Assembly: GCF_900177245.1 (NCBI RefSeq)
Contig: NZ_FXBM01000003.1
Coordinates: forward strand, 372,001 to 436,000
DNA length: 64,000 nt
Reading direction: 5' to 3'
From: Rathayibacter oskolensis
GTDB lineage: Bacteria > Actinomycetota > Actinomycetes > Actinomycetales > Microbacteriaceae
The notes beneath the pieces are model-generated. The model had not been told where the DNA came from, did not search any database, and was given only the letters and a program-made list of their open reading frames with translations. The translations under genes were made by a program, and so were the position numbers. Positions 36,447 through 45,533 of the stretch are shown here, one piece after another. Positions within the stretch are counted from its first letter, which is position 1. Every line of letters starts with the position of its first letter.

Positions 36447-39335
36447 TCAGCTCCCCGCCGACCTCCGCGCGAGGTACGCCGCCTCGGTGCGGGTCGCCGC
36501 GCCGAGCTTGCGCAGGATGTTCGAGACGTGCACGCTCGCCGTCTTCACGCTGATGAAGAGCTCCTGGGCGATGGCGCGGTTGCCGAGCCCCTGGGCCACG
36601 AGCTCGAGCACCTGGCGCTCGCGGTCCGTCAGCGGCTCGGTGCCGAGCGGGGCGGTGCCGGGAGCCGCCTCGCCGTGCCCGAGGCGGCGCTCGAAGCGGT
36701 CGACGGCGTCGACGAGCAGCCCGAGCCCTGCGCTCTCGGCCACGGCGCAGGCCGCGCGCGCCTCCCGCTCCGCCTCCTCGCGCCGGCCCGCAGCGGCCAG
36801 CGCCTCGGCGAGGCGGAGCCGGGAGTACGGGAGCAGGTGCACGAGCGCGGTCGGAACCTCGTTGGCCAGGGCGGCGGCCGCCCAGGCGTCGGGGTCGTCG
36901 CCGATTCCGGAGGCGCCGCCGAGCTCGGCCTCGATCACCGCGACGAGCGCCGGGGCGGTCGGCCACCCGGCGGCCGTGGCGAGGATCGCGCGCAGTCGCG
37001 CCTCCGCATCGACGGGCCGGCCGTCGCGATCGACGAGCGGGACGGCCTCGCGCCGCGCCGTCGCCACGATGCGGGCGACGACGACGAGCAGGAGCAGATC
37101 GGCGGAGGGGAGCGGACGGTGCTCGGGACCCATCGCGTCGCGGACCTCGGCCCAGGCGGCCCCGACATCGCCGTTCTCGAGCGCGATCGCGCCGGCGACC
37201 TTCGCGAGGCCGACGAGCGAGTGCCGCTCCGTGCGCAGCTGCCGGCTGAGGGGCTGGCGCCACCGCGCGAGCAGGGCCGCCGCCTCCTGCGGGTCGCCCC
37301 GCCAGAGCACCGCCCAGAGCTTCCGCCGCTGCAGATGCGCGGCGAAGCCCAGCGGGGCGTCGAGCTCCAGCGCCCGGTCGAGCAGCTCCTCGGCACGGCG
37401 CCACTCTCCCACCGAGGCGAGGGCATCGGCCGTGTTGGCCATCAGCATCGCGCCGAGAGTGCGCGCGACCCCGTGCTGTCGGGCGTGCTCGGCGCCCTCC
37501 TCGGCGGCGGCCACCGCCTCGCGGAACCGGCCGACGAGCGAGAGCGCGTCGGAGAGGTTGAGCCAGTAGCGCAGGCGGGCGGAGTCGTCGTCGCCCGCGA
37601 GCTCACCGGCGAGCTCGAGCTCGGCGAGGCCCTCCTCGACCCGGCCGAGCTCGACGAGGGCCATTCCGCGGATGTTCGTGGCGACGCTCCTCCTGCCCCG
37701 TGACCCGACCGCCTCCGCCTCGGCCGCCGCAGCATCGGCGACGGCGACGGCCTCGTCGAGGTCGGCCTCGAGCATCAGCCGTGCGGCCAGCTCGCCGAGG
37801 ATCCGGGCGCGCAGCACGCTCGGCTCGCCGCCCCCGAGGAGCGCGAGCGCCTCGCGCAGCAGGACGACGGAGCCGACCTGACCGAGGTTGGCGAGGTAGG
37901 ACGCCTTGTCGCGCAGGAGCGTCGCCCGGCGGGACGCCTCGAGGCCGTCGCTCGCCAGCGCCTCGTCGACGAGCGCGATCGCGCGCTCGCTCTCGCCCGC
38001 GTCGCGGAAGTGGTGCGCGGTCGAGCCCAGGAGGTCGGCCCGGTCGCGCCCGCGCGCCTCGGCGGGCGCCTGCTCCCACAGCTCGAGAGCCCGCTCGCCC
38101 ATCCGCGCCGCGAGGGCGTGGGCGAAGGACGCGCGGGCGTGCGCCATGGCGGTCAGCGAGGCTGCGAACGCGCGCTCGGAGTCGTGCGCGGCCATCCAGT
38201 GGTAGGAGATCTCGGAGGCGGCGGCCGGCCCCCGCGCCCCGAGCGCCTCGGCGTAGCAGGTGTGCGCGCGGACCCGCTCGCCGGGCAGCAGCTCGTCGTG
38301 GATGGCGTCTCGGACGAGGGCGTGCCGGAAGCTGTAGCTGCTGCCCTCGACGAGGAGCACCCCTCCGGCGATCGCCTCGCGGGCAGCGGTCTCGACGCCG
38401 TCGGCGTCGCCGTGCACCGCGGTGATGAGGTCGTGCTCGACGCAGGTGCCGCCGGCCGAGAGCGTCCGGAGGATCCTCTGCGTGGGCTCGCTCAACCCGT
38501 CGTAGCGGGCGAGGAGGACGTCGTGCAGCGACTCCGGGTAGCAGTCGGGGACCGTCGCTGCCTCGGCGCGTGCGAACTCCTCGACGAAGAACGGCACTCC
38601 CTCCGTGCGCTCGACCACGAGGGCGAGATCGCGCGGGGCGACGGTCGTGCCGCGGAGGGAGGCGACCATCGCCTCCACGCCGCGCCGGTCGAGCCGAGAG
38701 AGCTCGCGCCGCTGCACCCGGTCGCTCCGCTCGAGCTCGGGGAGCCAGGCGCGCAGCGGATCGCCCCGGCGCAGCTGATCGCTCCGGAAGGTGAGGACCA
38801 CGAGGATCCGCCCCGCGGTCGCGACGCGCACCAGGAATCGCAGGACCCCGATCGTCGCCGGGTCGACCCAGTGCAGATCCTCGACGACCAGCACGATCGG
38901 CCGGAGCCTCGACGCCGCCTCGAGCGCGACCGTGACCGCCTCGAGCACGGGAGGGGCCGCGGCCGCCGGCTCGCCGCTCGCGGGCAGCTCCGGCAGCAGG
39001 ATGCGCAGCCCCTCGACCGACGGACCCGCCAGAGCGGCGAGCTCGTCCGAGCCGACGACGCGCGCCAGATCGCGCAGCGGCGCGGTGATCGGGGCGTAGG
39101 GAGGGGCGTCCTGGTCGAGGTCGACGCACTGGCCGCGCAGGACGAGCGCCTCGGGCGGCAGCCGCTGCACGAACTCGGCGACGAGCCGGCTCTTGCCGAT
39201 GCCCGCCTCGCCGCCGACGACCACCGTGTGCGTGCCGTCGACGAGCATCCGCTCGTAGGCCCGCTGGAGCGCGGCGAGGTCGTCGTCGCGCCCCACGAGG
39301 GTGGTCGGCGCGAGCGGGAGGGGCATGGGCATCAT
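36447..39335 (-). CDS. LAL-type LuxR transcriptional regulator with AAA domain
   Basis: 962 residues from the ATG at 39335. Order: AAA/NB-ARC-like ATPase (Walker A GGEAGIGKS at 41-49; Walker B IVLVVEDLHWVD), a long TPR-like helical middle (residues 400-850), and a C-terminal LuxR helix-turn-helix (LTDRERQVLELVAQGLGNRA and IAQELFISVKTASVHVSNIL). Large ATP-dependent activators of the MalT group sense a ligand through the TPR part. The two matching 21-bp sites at 39650 and 39794 are close to its 5' end and are candidate operators. A GTG at 39356 is an alternative start. Confidence 0.92.
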   Translation of the reverse strand: MMPMPLPLAPTTLVGRDDDLAALQRAYERMLVDGTHTVVVGGEAGIGKSRLVAEFVQRLPPEALVLRGQCVDLDQDAPPYAPITAPLRDLARVVGSDELAALAGPSVEGLRILLPELPASGEPAAAAPPVLEAVTVALEAASRLRPIVLVVEDLHWVDPATIGVLRFLVRVATAGRILVVLTFRSDQLRRGDPLRAWLPELERSDRVQRRELSRLDRRGVEAMVASLRGTTVAPRDLALVVERTEGVPFFVEEFARAEAATVPDCYPESLHDVLLARYDGLSEPTQRILRTLSAGGTCVEHDLITAVHGDADGVETAAREAIAGGVLLVEGSSYSFRHALVRDAIHDELLPGERVRAHTCYAEALGARGPAAASEISYHWMAAHDSERAFAASLTAMAHARASFAHALAARMGERALELWEQAPAEARGRDRADLLGSTAHHFRDAGESERAIALVDEALASDGLEASRRATLLRDKASYLANLGQVGSVVLLREALALLGGGEPSVLRARILGELAARLMLEADLDEAVAVADAAAAEAEAVGSRGRRSVATNIRGMALVELGRVEEGLAELELAGELAGDDDSARLRYWLNLSDALSLVGRFREAVAAAEEGAEHARQHGVARTLGAMLMANTADALASVGEWRRAEELLDRALELDAPLGFAAHLQRRKLWAVLWRGDPQEAAALLARWRQPLSRQLRTERHSLVGLAKVAGAIALENGDVGAAWAEVRDAMGPEHRPLPSADLLLLVVVARIVATARREAVPLVDRDGRPVDAEARLRAILATAAGWPTAPALVAVIEAELGGASGIGDDPDAWAAAALANEVPTALVHLLPYSRLRLAEALAAAGRREEAEREARAACAVAESAGLGLLVDAVDRFERRLGHGEAAPGTAPLGTEPLTDRERQVLELVAQGLGNRAIAQELFISVKTASVHVSNILRKLGAATRTEAAYLARRSAGS

Positions 39336-39423
39336 GGTGCCACCGACCTCCGTCACCGGGGGACCGGCGGCGGGGGCGGTGTCGGTTTCCCGCGGGTCGG
39401 CGACCGGAACGGCCCCCGCCTCC

Positions 39424-39594
39424 TCAGGCGCGGGCGTGGACAGGGCGGCGGAGGAGGCGGAGCAGCGCCGGCAGCCGGCGCTCGGGCCGGCGCGGTGCGC
39501 GCTCGCGGCGCAGGCGCTCGACCTCGGCCGCCCGGTCGAGGCGGCGCTCCCTGTCGTGCAGGAGGGTGGGGAAGGAGTACTCGCTGAGCATCAT
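39424..39594 (-). CDS. small Arg-rich protein, hypothetical
   Basis: 56 residues, beginning MMLSEYSFPTLLHDRER and ending in an Arg-rich amphipathic helix. AGAGGA lies 5 nt before the ATG at 39594. It precedes the LuxR regulator gene by 88 bp on the same strand and is divergent from another small gene at 39883. Short proteins with an N-terminal LLHDRE block followed by Arg-rich helix are common in Microbacteriaceae, function unknown. Confidence 0.55.
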   Translation of the reverse strand: MMLSEYSFPTLLHDRERRLDRAAEVERLRRERAPRRPERRLPALLRLLRRPVHARA

Positions 39595-39649
39595 GTCGGT
39601 CCTCTCATCGTGGCGATGAGGAGAGGCTCGCTCGCGAGTCGGGTCGAGG

Positions 39650-39670
39650 GCATCGGGCGGTCGCCCTATC
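39650..39670 (-). promoter_or_regulatory. 21-bp candidate operator, copy 1
   Basis: Matches the site at 39794-39814 in reverse orientation at 20 of 21 positions. Its centre is the imperfect dyad GGGCGGTCGCCC. It is 56 bp from the start of the Arg-rich small gene. Confidence 0.6.
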
Positions 39671-39793
39671 TCGGCTGCGGAGGCGGCGCCGGGATCTGAG
39701 CCCGCGGGCGTCTCCGGTCTCCTCCGCGGCTCGCGGGCGGTGATCGGGGCGTGCACGGGGCCGTCGATCCGCGCGACGACGCGGTTCGGGAGG

Positions 39794-39814
39794 GATAGGG
39801 CGATCGCCCGATGC
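39794..39814 (+). promoter_or_regulatory. 21-bp candidate operator, copy 2
   Basis: Centre GGGCGATCGCCC is a perfect 12-bp dyad flanked by ATA and GAT. It is 69 bp before the start of the small membrane gene. The pair is arranged symmetrically in the divergent region. Confidence 0.6.
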
Positions 39815-39882
39815 GGGCCCGGGGGTCTTACGCGGATCGTCGTACTCGGCGCAGACAGCGCCCGAGTCTCAAGGAGTTCGCC

Positions 39883-40029
39883 ATGGTCTTCCTCATCGTC
39901 CTCGCCGCCCTGATCGTCTGGGCGGTCGCCGCGGCCGTCGTCACCGTCGTCCGTGACGGCTACGGTCCGCTGCCGACGCGGACGGGCACCGAGCGGGTCG
40001 CCGCTCCCGCCGCACGGTCGGCTCGCTGA
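39883..40029 (+). CDS. small single-helix membrane protein
   Basis: 48 residues: one hydrophobic helix (MVFLIVLAALIVWAVAAAV) followed by a basic, Pro/Thr-rich tail. AAGGAG sits 6 nt before the ATG; an upstream in-frame reading has no such site. Divergent from the Arg-rich small gene and behind a matching 21-bp site, so it may be controlled by the neighbouring LuxR regulator. Function unknown. Confidence 0.6.
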   Translation: MVFLIVLAALIVWAVAAAVVTVVRDGYGPLPTRTGTERVAAPAARSAR

Positions 40030-40076
40030 CTCGAATGCGGTCGTGCCAGCCGGAGCTCGGCGGTCGCGACGCGTGG

Positions 40077-40163
40077 CGCACCTCCGGCTCGTGGAACGAC
40101 GTCCGGCTCGCAGGATCCGGGAGATCCTGCGAGCCGAACGTGGTCGTGCGAGCCGGAGGTGCG
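40077..40163. repeat. nested GAGCCGAACG-family palindrome
   Basis: Outer arms 40077-40091 and 40149-40163 are exact 15-bp reverse complements; an inner pair GGCTCGCAGGATC (40105-40117) and its complement (40123-40135) encloses a 5-nt loop. It lies between two convergent genes and probably terminates both. Confidence 0.8.
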
Positions 40164-40176
40164 ACCCCGGGTGCCC

Positions 40177-42213
40177 CTATGCGGTGCGGCGGCGGCGCGC
40201 GATCAGCAGCGCGCCTCCCGAGAGCAGCAGCAGGAGCGCGCCGCCCAGGAACGCACCCGACTCGACTCCGGTGCTCGCGAGCGGGCCGGAGTGCGAGCCG
40301 CCGGCGACCGGGACGGCCGTCGTGGTCGGGACGGGCGACGGCGCGGCGGTCGGCTGCTCCGTCGGGGCGGCCGTCGGCGTGCCGGGCTCGGCGGGCGTGC
40401 CCGGCTCGGCCGGCACCTCGGCCGCGACCGAGGTCAGCGACCAGTTCGCGTCGAAGAAGTCGGCCTTGTCGATGACACCGCGAGCGCTCGCCCAGTCGAT
40501 GAGCAGCTGGCGGATCTCCTGCAGCTCGTCGTAGACGACCGGTGCCTCGGCGACGGCGGGGTAGCCGCCTCCGCCGCTCTGCCGGTAGTTGTTGACCGCC
40601 ATCACGAACACGTCGTCATCCGCGACCGGCGTTCCGTCGGGGAGCGCGAGGTCGCGGATCCGCGAGCCCTCGGGCTGCGAGATGTCGATCACGTAGTCGA
40701 GGCCAGAGAGAGCGTCGTAGTTGTAGTCGGGGATGCCGGTCGGGCGGTCGGGGGTGACCGCGTTCGTCCCCGTCGCCGGGTCGAACGGAGCACCGGGCGC
40801 GACCTGCGCGAAGTACCGCGCCGAGAACTCGAGGTACTCGCGCACCTCGGCCCCCGTCATCTCGACTCCGCGCAGGGTGTTCTCGTAGATGTACAGCCCC
40901 GCGATGTCGCGGATCGTGACCTGCCCCTTCGGGAAGACGGCGGTGCGCGAGAACGGGGACGCCTGCGAGATGACGGGGACGTCGGCCCACTGGGTGCCCT
41001 CGAGTGCCGCATCGACGGTCTCGGCCTGGACGTTGTTGATGAAGTCGATGATCGGGGTGTCCTCGTAGCGCGAGGTCTCGGCCGAGAGCTCCTCCACCGA
41101 CTCCGCGACGGGAGTGTTCACGTAGTCGATCGTCGTGGCGTGCTGCTCGGCGAGGGCGTCGAGCACGGCGGTCGACTCCTCCGGGACGTCCCGCGCGTAC
41201 ACGGGCGCCGCGGTCGGCGCCGCTCCCTCCGACCAGTCGACCTCGAGGTCGCCGGCCGCATCGGGCACCAGGTTCAGCGTGACCTCTGTCACGCCCTGCG
41301 CCCAGTAGTAGGGCTGCGTCACGAGGACCTGCTCGCCCGCGACGTTCGTGTAGAGCGTCTGCGGCACGTCCTGGTGGCTGTGGCCCGCGACGACGACGTC
41401 GATGCCGGGCACCTGGGTCGCGATGTTGTTGACCACGTCCTCGTTGAGGTCGGCGGGGTCGTAGTCGGCGTCGGCGACCGTGCCCTGACCGGTGTGCGCG
41501 AGGACGACGACCACGTCGGCCTGCTCCTCGACGATCGGGACCCACTTCTTCGCCGCCTCGACCATGTCCTGGAACTCCAGGACACCCTCCACGTACTGCT
41601 TGTCCCAGACGCGGACGCCGGGGGTGACCAGCCCGAGCACGCCGACGGTGACGGTCTCGCCGTCGATCTCGCGCTCGATCAGCGTGTAGGGGTCGTGGTA
41701 GGGCTCGCCGGTCGCGACGTCGACGACGTTCGCGCCGAGCAGCGGAGCGTTCAGATCGCCCTCGTAGGCGCTGAGCATGTCGAGCCCGTAGTTGTACTCG
41801 TGGTTGCCGACGACCTGGGCGTCGTAGCCGATGGTGTTGAAGGCGGTGGCCATCGGATGCGTCGTCTCGTCGGCGAGGACGCCGGCGGCTCCGTCGCCGA
41901 GACCGTAGTAGTAGGTGAGCGGCGTGCCCTGGATCGCGTCGCCGTTGTCGAAGACGAGCACCGACTCCTCGCCCTTCTCGGCGCGGAGGCGGTCGACCTC
42001 GGTGCCGACGCGGGTGAGACCGAGCGTGTCCTCGCCCTCGTAGGGCGCGTTCGCGAAGTAGTCCCAGTTGTAGACGTGCCCGTGCGTGTCGGTCGTCGAC
42101 ACCAGGGTGAGCTCGACGCCGTCGTCGAGGGTGGCCGCGGTCGCCACCGGGGCGACGGTGGCCGCCCCGAGAGCGGCGACGGCGAGGAGGCTTGCGGCGC
42201 GGATTCGGCGCAT
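40177..42213 (-). CDS. cell-wall-anchored 5'-nucleotidase / metallophosphatase
   Basis: 678 residues. Signal peptide MRRIRAASLLAVAALGAATV..ATA, then a calcineurin-like metallophosphatase domain with motifs DTHGHVYNW, DNGDAIQGTP, GNHEYNYG and a late GHSHQD, then the 5'-nucleotidase C-terminal substrate domain (NNYRQSGGGGYP). It hydrolyses extracellular nucleotides or cyclic nucleotides (UshA/CpdB/YfkN class). The C-terminus has an LPXTG-like LASTG, a hydrophobic stretch and RRRR, so sortase anchoring is predicted; no sortase gene is in the window. AGGAAACCG precedes the ATG. Confidence 0.92.
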   Translation of the reverse strand: MRRIRAASLLAVAALGAATVAPVATAATLDDGVELTLVSTTDTHGHVYNWDYFANAPYEGEDTLGLTRVGTEVDRLRAEKGEESVLVFDNGDAIQGTPLTYYYGLGDGAAGVLADETTHPMATAFNTIGYDAQVVGNHEYNYGLDMLSAYEGDLNAPLLGANVVDVATGEPYHDPYTLIEREIDGETVTVGVLGLVTPGVRVWDKQYVEGVLEFQDMVEAAKKWVPIVEEQADVVVVLAHTGQGTVADADYDPADLNEDVVNNIATQVPGIDVVVAGHSHQDVPQTLYTNVAGEQVLVTQPYYWAQGVTEVTLNLVPDAAGDLEVDWSEGAAPTAAPVYARDVPEESTAVLDALAEQHATTIDYVNTPVAESVEELSAETSRYEDTPIIDFINNVQAETVDAALEGTQWADVPVISQASPFSRTAVFPKGQVTIRDIAGLYIYENTLRGVEMTGAEVREYLEFSARYFAQVAPGAPFDPATGTNAVTPDRPTGIPDYNYDALSGLDYVIDISQPEGSRIRDLALPDGTPVADDDVFVMAVNNYRQSGGGGYPAVAEAPVVYDELQEIRQLLIDWASARGVIDKADFFDANWSLTSVAAEVPAEPGTPAEPGTPTAAPTEQPTAAPSPVPTTTAVPVAGGSHSGPLASTGVESGAFLGGALLLLLSGGALLIARRRRTA

Positions 42214-42355
42214 CGGTTTCCTGTTCGCGTGATGGGTGGAGTGTGAACGGGTTCGAACCTATGCGCCGCGTGTGAACGGGGCGTTTCGCATTCGAGAGCA
42301 TCGCTCGGCGATGTCCCCGGCGACGCCCTCGGAACGCCGCGCGGAGCCTCTCCGC

Positions 42356-42361
42356 TAGAAT
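42356..42361 (+). promoter_or_regulatory. -10 element of purA
   Basis: TAGAAT about 95 nt before the purA start. Unlike the leaderless genes, purA keeps a long leader and a Shine-Dalgarno. Confidence 0.5.
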
Positions 42362-42455
42362 CGAGCGGCTGGTCGCGCGGATGCGGCATCCGATGCCCGG
42401 CCGGCCCGCCGAGGCTCGGCGAACCCCGACTCCGCCCACTCGCGAAGGACACGCC

Positions 42456-43742
42456 ATGCCAGCAATCGTCATCACCGGCGCCCAGTGGGGCGACGAGGGC
42501 AAGGGACGCGCGACCGACCTCCTCGGCAGCCGGGTCGACTACGTCGTCAAGTTCAACGGCGGCAACAACGCCGGCCACACGGTCGTCGTGGGCGACGAGA
42601 AGTACGCGCTGCACCTGCTCCCCTCGGGCATCCTCACCCCGGGAGTCGTCCCCGTGATCGCGAACGGCGTGGTCGTCGACATCGAGGTGCTCTTCCACGA
42701 GCTCGAGGCGCTCAGCGCCCGCGGGGTCGACGTGTCGAAGCTGCTCGTCAGCGCCAACGCGCACGTCATCACGAGCTACCACCGCACGCTCGACAAGGTG
42801 ACGGAGCGCTTCCTCGGCAAGCGCCAGATCGGCACGACCGGCCGCGGCATCGGCCCGGCCTACGCCGACAAGATCAACCGCGTCGGGATCCGCATCCAGG
42901 ACCTCTTCGACGAGAACATCCTCCGCCAGAAGGTCGAGGGCGCGCTCGACCAGAAGAACCACCTGCTGGTGAAGGTCTACAACCGCCGCGCGATCCTGGT
43001 CGAGCAGGTGCTGGAAGACCTGCTGCAGTACACCGAGCGCCTGCGGCCGATGGTCGCCGACACTTCGCTCGTGCTCGCGCAGGCGCTCGACGCCGGCAAG
43101 ACGGTGCTCTTCGAGGCCGGTCAGGCGACCATGCTCGACGTCGACCACGGCACCTACCCGTTCGTCACCTCCTCGAACGCGACCTCCGGAGGCGCGGCGA
43201 CCGGCTCCGGAGTCGCCCCCAACCGCATCGAGCGGGTCATCGCGGTCATCAAGGCCTACACGACCCGCGTCGGCGCGGGCCCGTTCCCGACCGAGCTCTT
43301 CGACGAGTGGGGCGAGTACCTCCGCAGGCAGGGCTTCGAGTTCGGCACCACGACGGGGCGACCGCGTCGCTGCGGCTGGTACGACGCCCCGATCGCCCGC
43401 TACTCGGCGCGCATCAACGGCGTCACCGACTTCGTCCTGACCAAGCTCGACGTGCTCTCGGGCCTCGAGACGATCCCGGTCTGCGTGGCCTACGACGTCG
43501 ACGGCGTGCGCCACGACGAGGTGCCCGTCTCGCAGAGCGACTTCCACCACGCGAAGCCGATCTACGAGGAGTTCCCCGGCTGGCAGGAGGACATCTCGGG
43601 CTGCCGCGAGTTCTCCGATCTGCCGCAGACGGCGCAGGACTACGTGCTCGCCCTCGAGGCGATGAGCGGCGCCCGCTTCTCGGCGATCGGCGTCGGCCCC
43701 GAGCGCGAGCAGGTCGTCGTGCTGCACGACCTGCTCGACTGA
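42456..43742 (+). CDS. purA: adenylosuccinate synthetase
   Basis: 428 residues, full length. It joins IMP and aspartate using GTP, the first step to AMP. GTP loop [10 protein letters not shown], catalytic Asp14-equivalent in QWGDEGKG and His in NNAGHTV, the IMP block [13 protein letters not shown], and the GTP/Mg loop [18 protein letters not shown] lies before the ATG. Single-gene unit with a leader of about 90 nt. Confidence 0.97.
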   Translation: MPAIVITGAQWGDEGKGRATDLLGSRVDYVVKFNGGNNAGHTVVVGDEKYALHLLPSGILTPGVVPVIANGVVVDIEVLFHELEALSARGVDVSKLLVSANAHVITSYHRTLDKVTERFLGKRQIGTTGRGIGPAYADKINRVGIRIQDLFDENILRQKVEGALDQKNHLLVKVYNRRAILVEQVLEDLLQYTERLRPMVADTSLVLAQALDAGKTVLFEAGQATMLDVDHGTYPFVTSSNATSGGAATGSGVAPNRIERVIAVIKAYTTRVGAGPFPTELFDEWGEYLRRQGFEFGTTTGRPRRCGWYDAPIARYSARINGVTDFVLTKLDVLSGLETIPVCVAYDVDGVRHDEVPVSQSDFHHAKPIYEEFPGWQEDISGCREFSDLPQTAQDYVLALEAMSGARFSAIGVGPEREQVVVLHDLLD

Positions 43743-43765
43743 GAGCGCTGACGCTCGGCCCGTCG

Positions 43766-44587
43766 TCAGAGCCTGTGCAGGCCGCGCTCGATCGCTGCGA
43801 GGATCGCGCGCTCGACCTCGGACCACGCCGTGAGCACCTGGGTCGCCGAGAACCGGAGGGTGACGTATCCGTCGACCGCGGCGTGGAGGTCGCGGCGGCG
43901 GTCGTTCTCGAATTCGTGTGTGGAGCGGCCGTCGAGCTCGATGATCAGAGTGCGGCCGATCAGCAGATCGACGCGGCCGACTCCGGCGATCCAGACCTGA
44001 GCCCGTGCCTCGACGCCGATGAGGTGCAGGCGCCAGCGCGCGAGGGTCTCGAGGCCGCTGCCCGCATCGTCGCGGGCGAAGGCGAGCGCCGCGTGCAGGC
44101 GGACGGGACAGGTGTCTCGGAGTCGGGCCAGGTCGTCGCGGTGGACGAGACGCTTCTCGCGCGCCGACTCGAGCGCGACCAGGAGATGCTCGGGGCCGAG
44201 CGCGGTCCCCAGCTGCACGATCGCGTGGCCGATCGACACGCGCAGCATCTCGTCATCGGGCCACTCCGGATCCCAGTGCAGGCGGACGCCGCGGGGCGCC
44301 TTCATCCGTGAGGCGTTGTGCGGGACCCAGACATGCCGTCGACTCGATCTGAGCACCCACAGGCCGTGCGACGCCGCGGCATCCGTGGCGGCGAGGCGAC
44401 CACCGAGACGGAAGGCCACGAGAGACGCCTCCGGAAGCAGGGCCGAAGCATACGAACCGCGTCGCCCGCGAACGAGGGCGCCGGAGGACACGGCGGCGGC
44501 CAGCTGTCGATCGGTGGCACCGGCGTCGAGCAGGGCCCTTCTGCTCGCGATGCCACCGCGATGTCTCAGCTCTGCCTCGATGTCCAT
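43766..44587 (-). CDS. AbiEi-like winged-helix / DUF559 nuclease-fold protein
   Basis: 273 residues from the ATG at 44587. The N-terminus (IASRRALLDAGATDRQLAAAVSSGALVRGRRGSY in parts) is like the winged helix of type IV antitoxins (AbiEi). The C-terminus has the DUF559/Vsr-like core GRVDLLIGRTLIIELDGRSTHEF and NDRRRD, with Asp, Glu-x-Asp and Arg positions of a PD-(D/E)XK nuclease fold. Such proteins are common solitary genes in actinobacteria. Neither a toxin partner nor a role is evident. Confidence 0.75.
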   Translation of the reverse strand: MDIEAELRHRGGIASRRALLDAGATDRQLAAAVSSGALVRGRRGSYASALLPEASLVAFRLGGRLAATDAAASHGLWVLRSSRRHVWVPHNASRMKAPRGVRLHWDPEWPDDEMLRVSIGHAIVQLGTALGPEHLLVALESAREKRLVHRDDLARLRDTCPVRLHAALAFARDDAGSGLETLARWRLHLIGVEARAQVWIAGVGRVDLLIGRTLIIELDGRSTHEFENDRRRDLHAAVDGYVTLRFSATQVLTAWSEVERAILAAIERGLHRL

Positions 44588-44593
44588 CGGACG

Positions 44594-44599
44594 AGAATC
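44594..44599 (-). promoter_or_regulatory. -10 element of the DUF559 gene (leaderless, weak)
   Basis: GATTCT on the minus strand, 7 nt before the ATG. Confidence 0.35.
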
Positions 44600-44704
44600 G
44601 CAAGCCGTGAGCCTGCCGAAGCGCTCGATCGGCCTCCGCGACACCGTCAGGCGGCTTCGGAGGGCTGTTGAGGAGGGCCGACCTCCGGCACCGGCGAGGG
44701 GAGG

Positions 44705-44792
44705 CGTCAACAATTCAGGAAGATCTTCCTCAGGGCGACGACATCAGCCGGATCTCCGGCCCGTCCGACGAATCCTTCCTGAATTGTTGACG
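44705..44792. repeat. 88-bp inverted-repeat element with AT-rich arms
   Basis: Arms CGTCAACAATTCAGGAAG (44705-44722) and its exact reverse complement (44775-44792). The left arm runs into a 14-bp palindrome AGGAAGATCTTCCT (44717-44730). The arms are much richer in A/T than anything nearby. It is in the divergent region between the DUF559 gene and the gene at 44827. No transposase; MITE-like or paired operator. Confidence 0.75.
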
Positions 44793-44813
44793 GGAGCGAT
44801 CACGACGGCACCG

Positions 44814-44819
44814 GATAAT
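44814..44819 (+). promoter_or_regulatory. -10 element of the gene at 44827 (leaderless)
   Basis: GATAAT, the best -10 match in the window, ending 8 nt before the ATG. Confidence 0.6.
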
Positions 44820-44826
44820 CGGGCGC

Positions 44827-45429
44827 ATGCAGATCTACGCCGACCTCCCCGCCGTGCGCGCGCGGCAGATCACGGCCGACGCACTCGCGGTCGCCGTCGT
44901 GGTGATCGCCGTCGCGGCCGGTATCGCGGTGGGGTCGCTGATCGCGGGGCTCGCCGAGATCGGGCGCCGGCTCGAGAGCGCGGGGAGCGGCTTCGGGACG
45001 ACGATGAGCGACGCCGGCTCGACGCTGGGCGGGATCCCGCTGCTCGGCGACACCGTGCGGGCGCCGTTCGACGAGGCGAGCGGCGCCGGTGCGGTGCTGG
45101 CGGCCGCAGGACGCGACCAGCAGCAGCTCGCCGGAGCGCTCGCCGTCGTCGCGGGTCTCGCGGTGGGCGGCCTGCCCCTCCTCCTGCTCGCCGTTCTCTG
45201 GCTGCGTCCGCGCCTGCGCTTCGCTCGGCGGACCGCCGAGCTCCGGGCGCTCGGCACCACGGCGGCCGGCTCCGAGCTTCTGGCGCTGCGCGCCCTCACG
45301 GAGGCGTCGCCGGGCGAGATCCTCGCCGCCCACCCCGACGCGGTCCCTCGCTGGCGCGCGGGCGACCCCGCAGCCACCGCGGCGCTCTCGGCGCTCGCCC
45401 TGCGCCGCGCAGGGCTCCGCCCTCGCTGA
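44827..45429 (+). CDS. membrane protein, hypothetical
   Basis: 200 residues with two hydrophobic helices (residues 22-42 and 103-126) separated by an extracytoplasmic Gly/Ser-rich loop, and a basic cytoplasmic C-terminal domain. Common among actinobacteria as a protein of unknown function. It precedes the ABC pair at 45534 but has its own promoter and lies 104 bp away from it. Confidence 0.7.
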   Translation: MQIYADLPAVRARQITADALAVAVVVIAVAAGIAVGSLIAGLAEIGRRLESAGSGFGTTMSDAGSTLGGIPLLGDTVRAPFDEASGAGAVLAAAGRDQQQLAGALAVVAGLAVGGLPLLLLAVLWLRPRLRFARRTAELRALGTTAAGSELLALRALTEASPGEILAAHPDAVPRWRAGDPAATAALSALALRRAGLRPR

Positions 45430-45520
45430 ACGCCCCCGGGACGAGCGGACCATGCACCGTCCCCCGAACGGATGACGGCACGACCACCACCGGGCGACGA
45501 GCGCGACAGCAGCGCCTCCA

Positions 45521-45526
45521 TAGCGT
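45521..45526 (+). promoter_or_regulatory. -10 element of the MacB-type ABC pair (leaderless)
   Basis: TAGCGT ending 8 nt before the ATG at 45534. Confidence 0.5.
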
Positions 45527-45533
45527 CGAAGGC

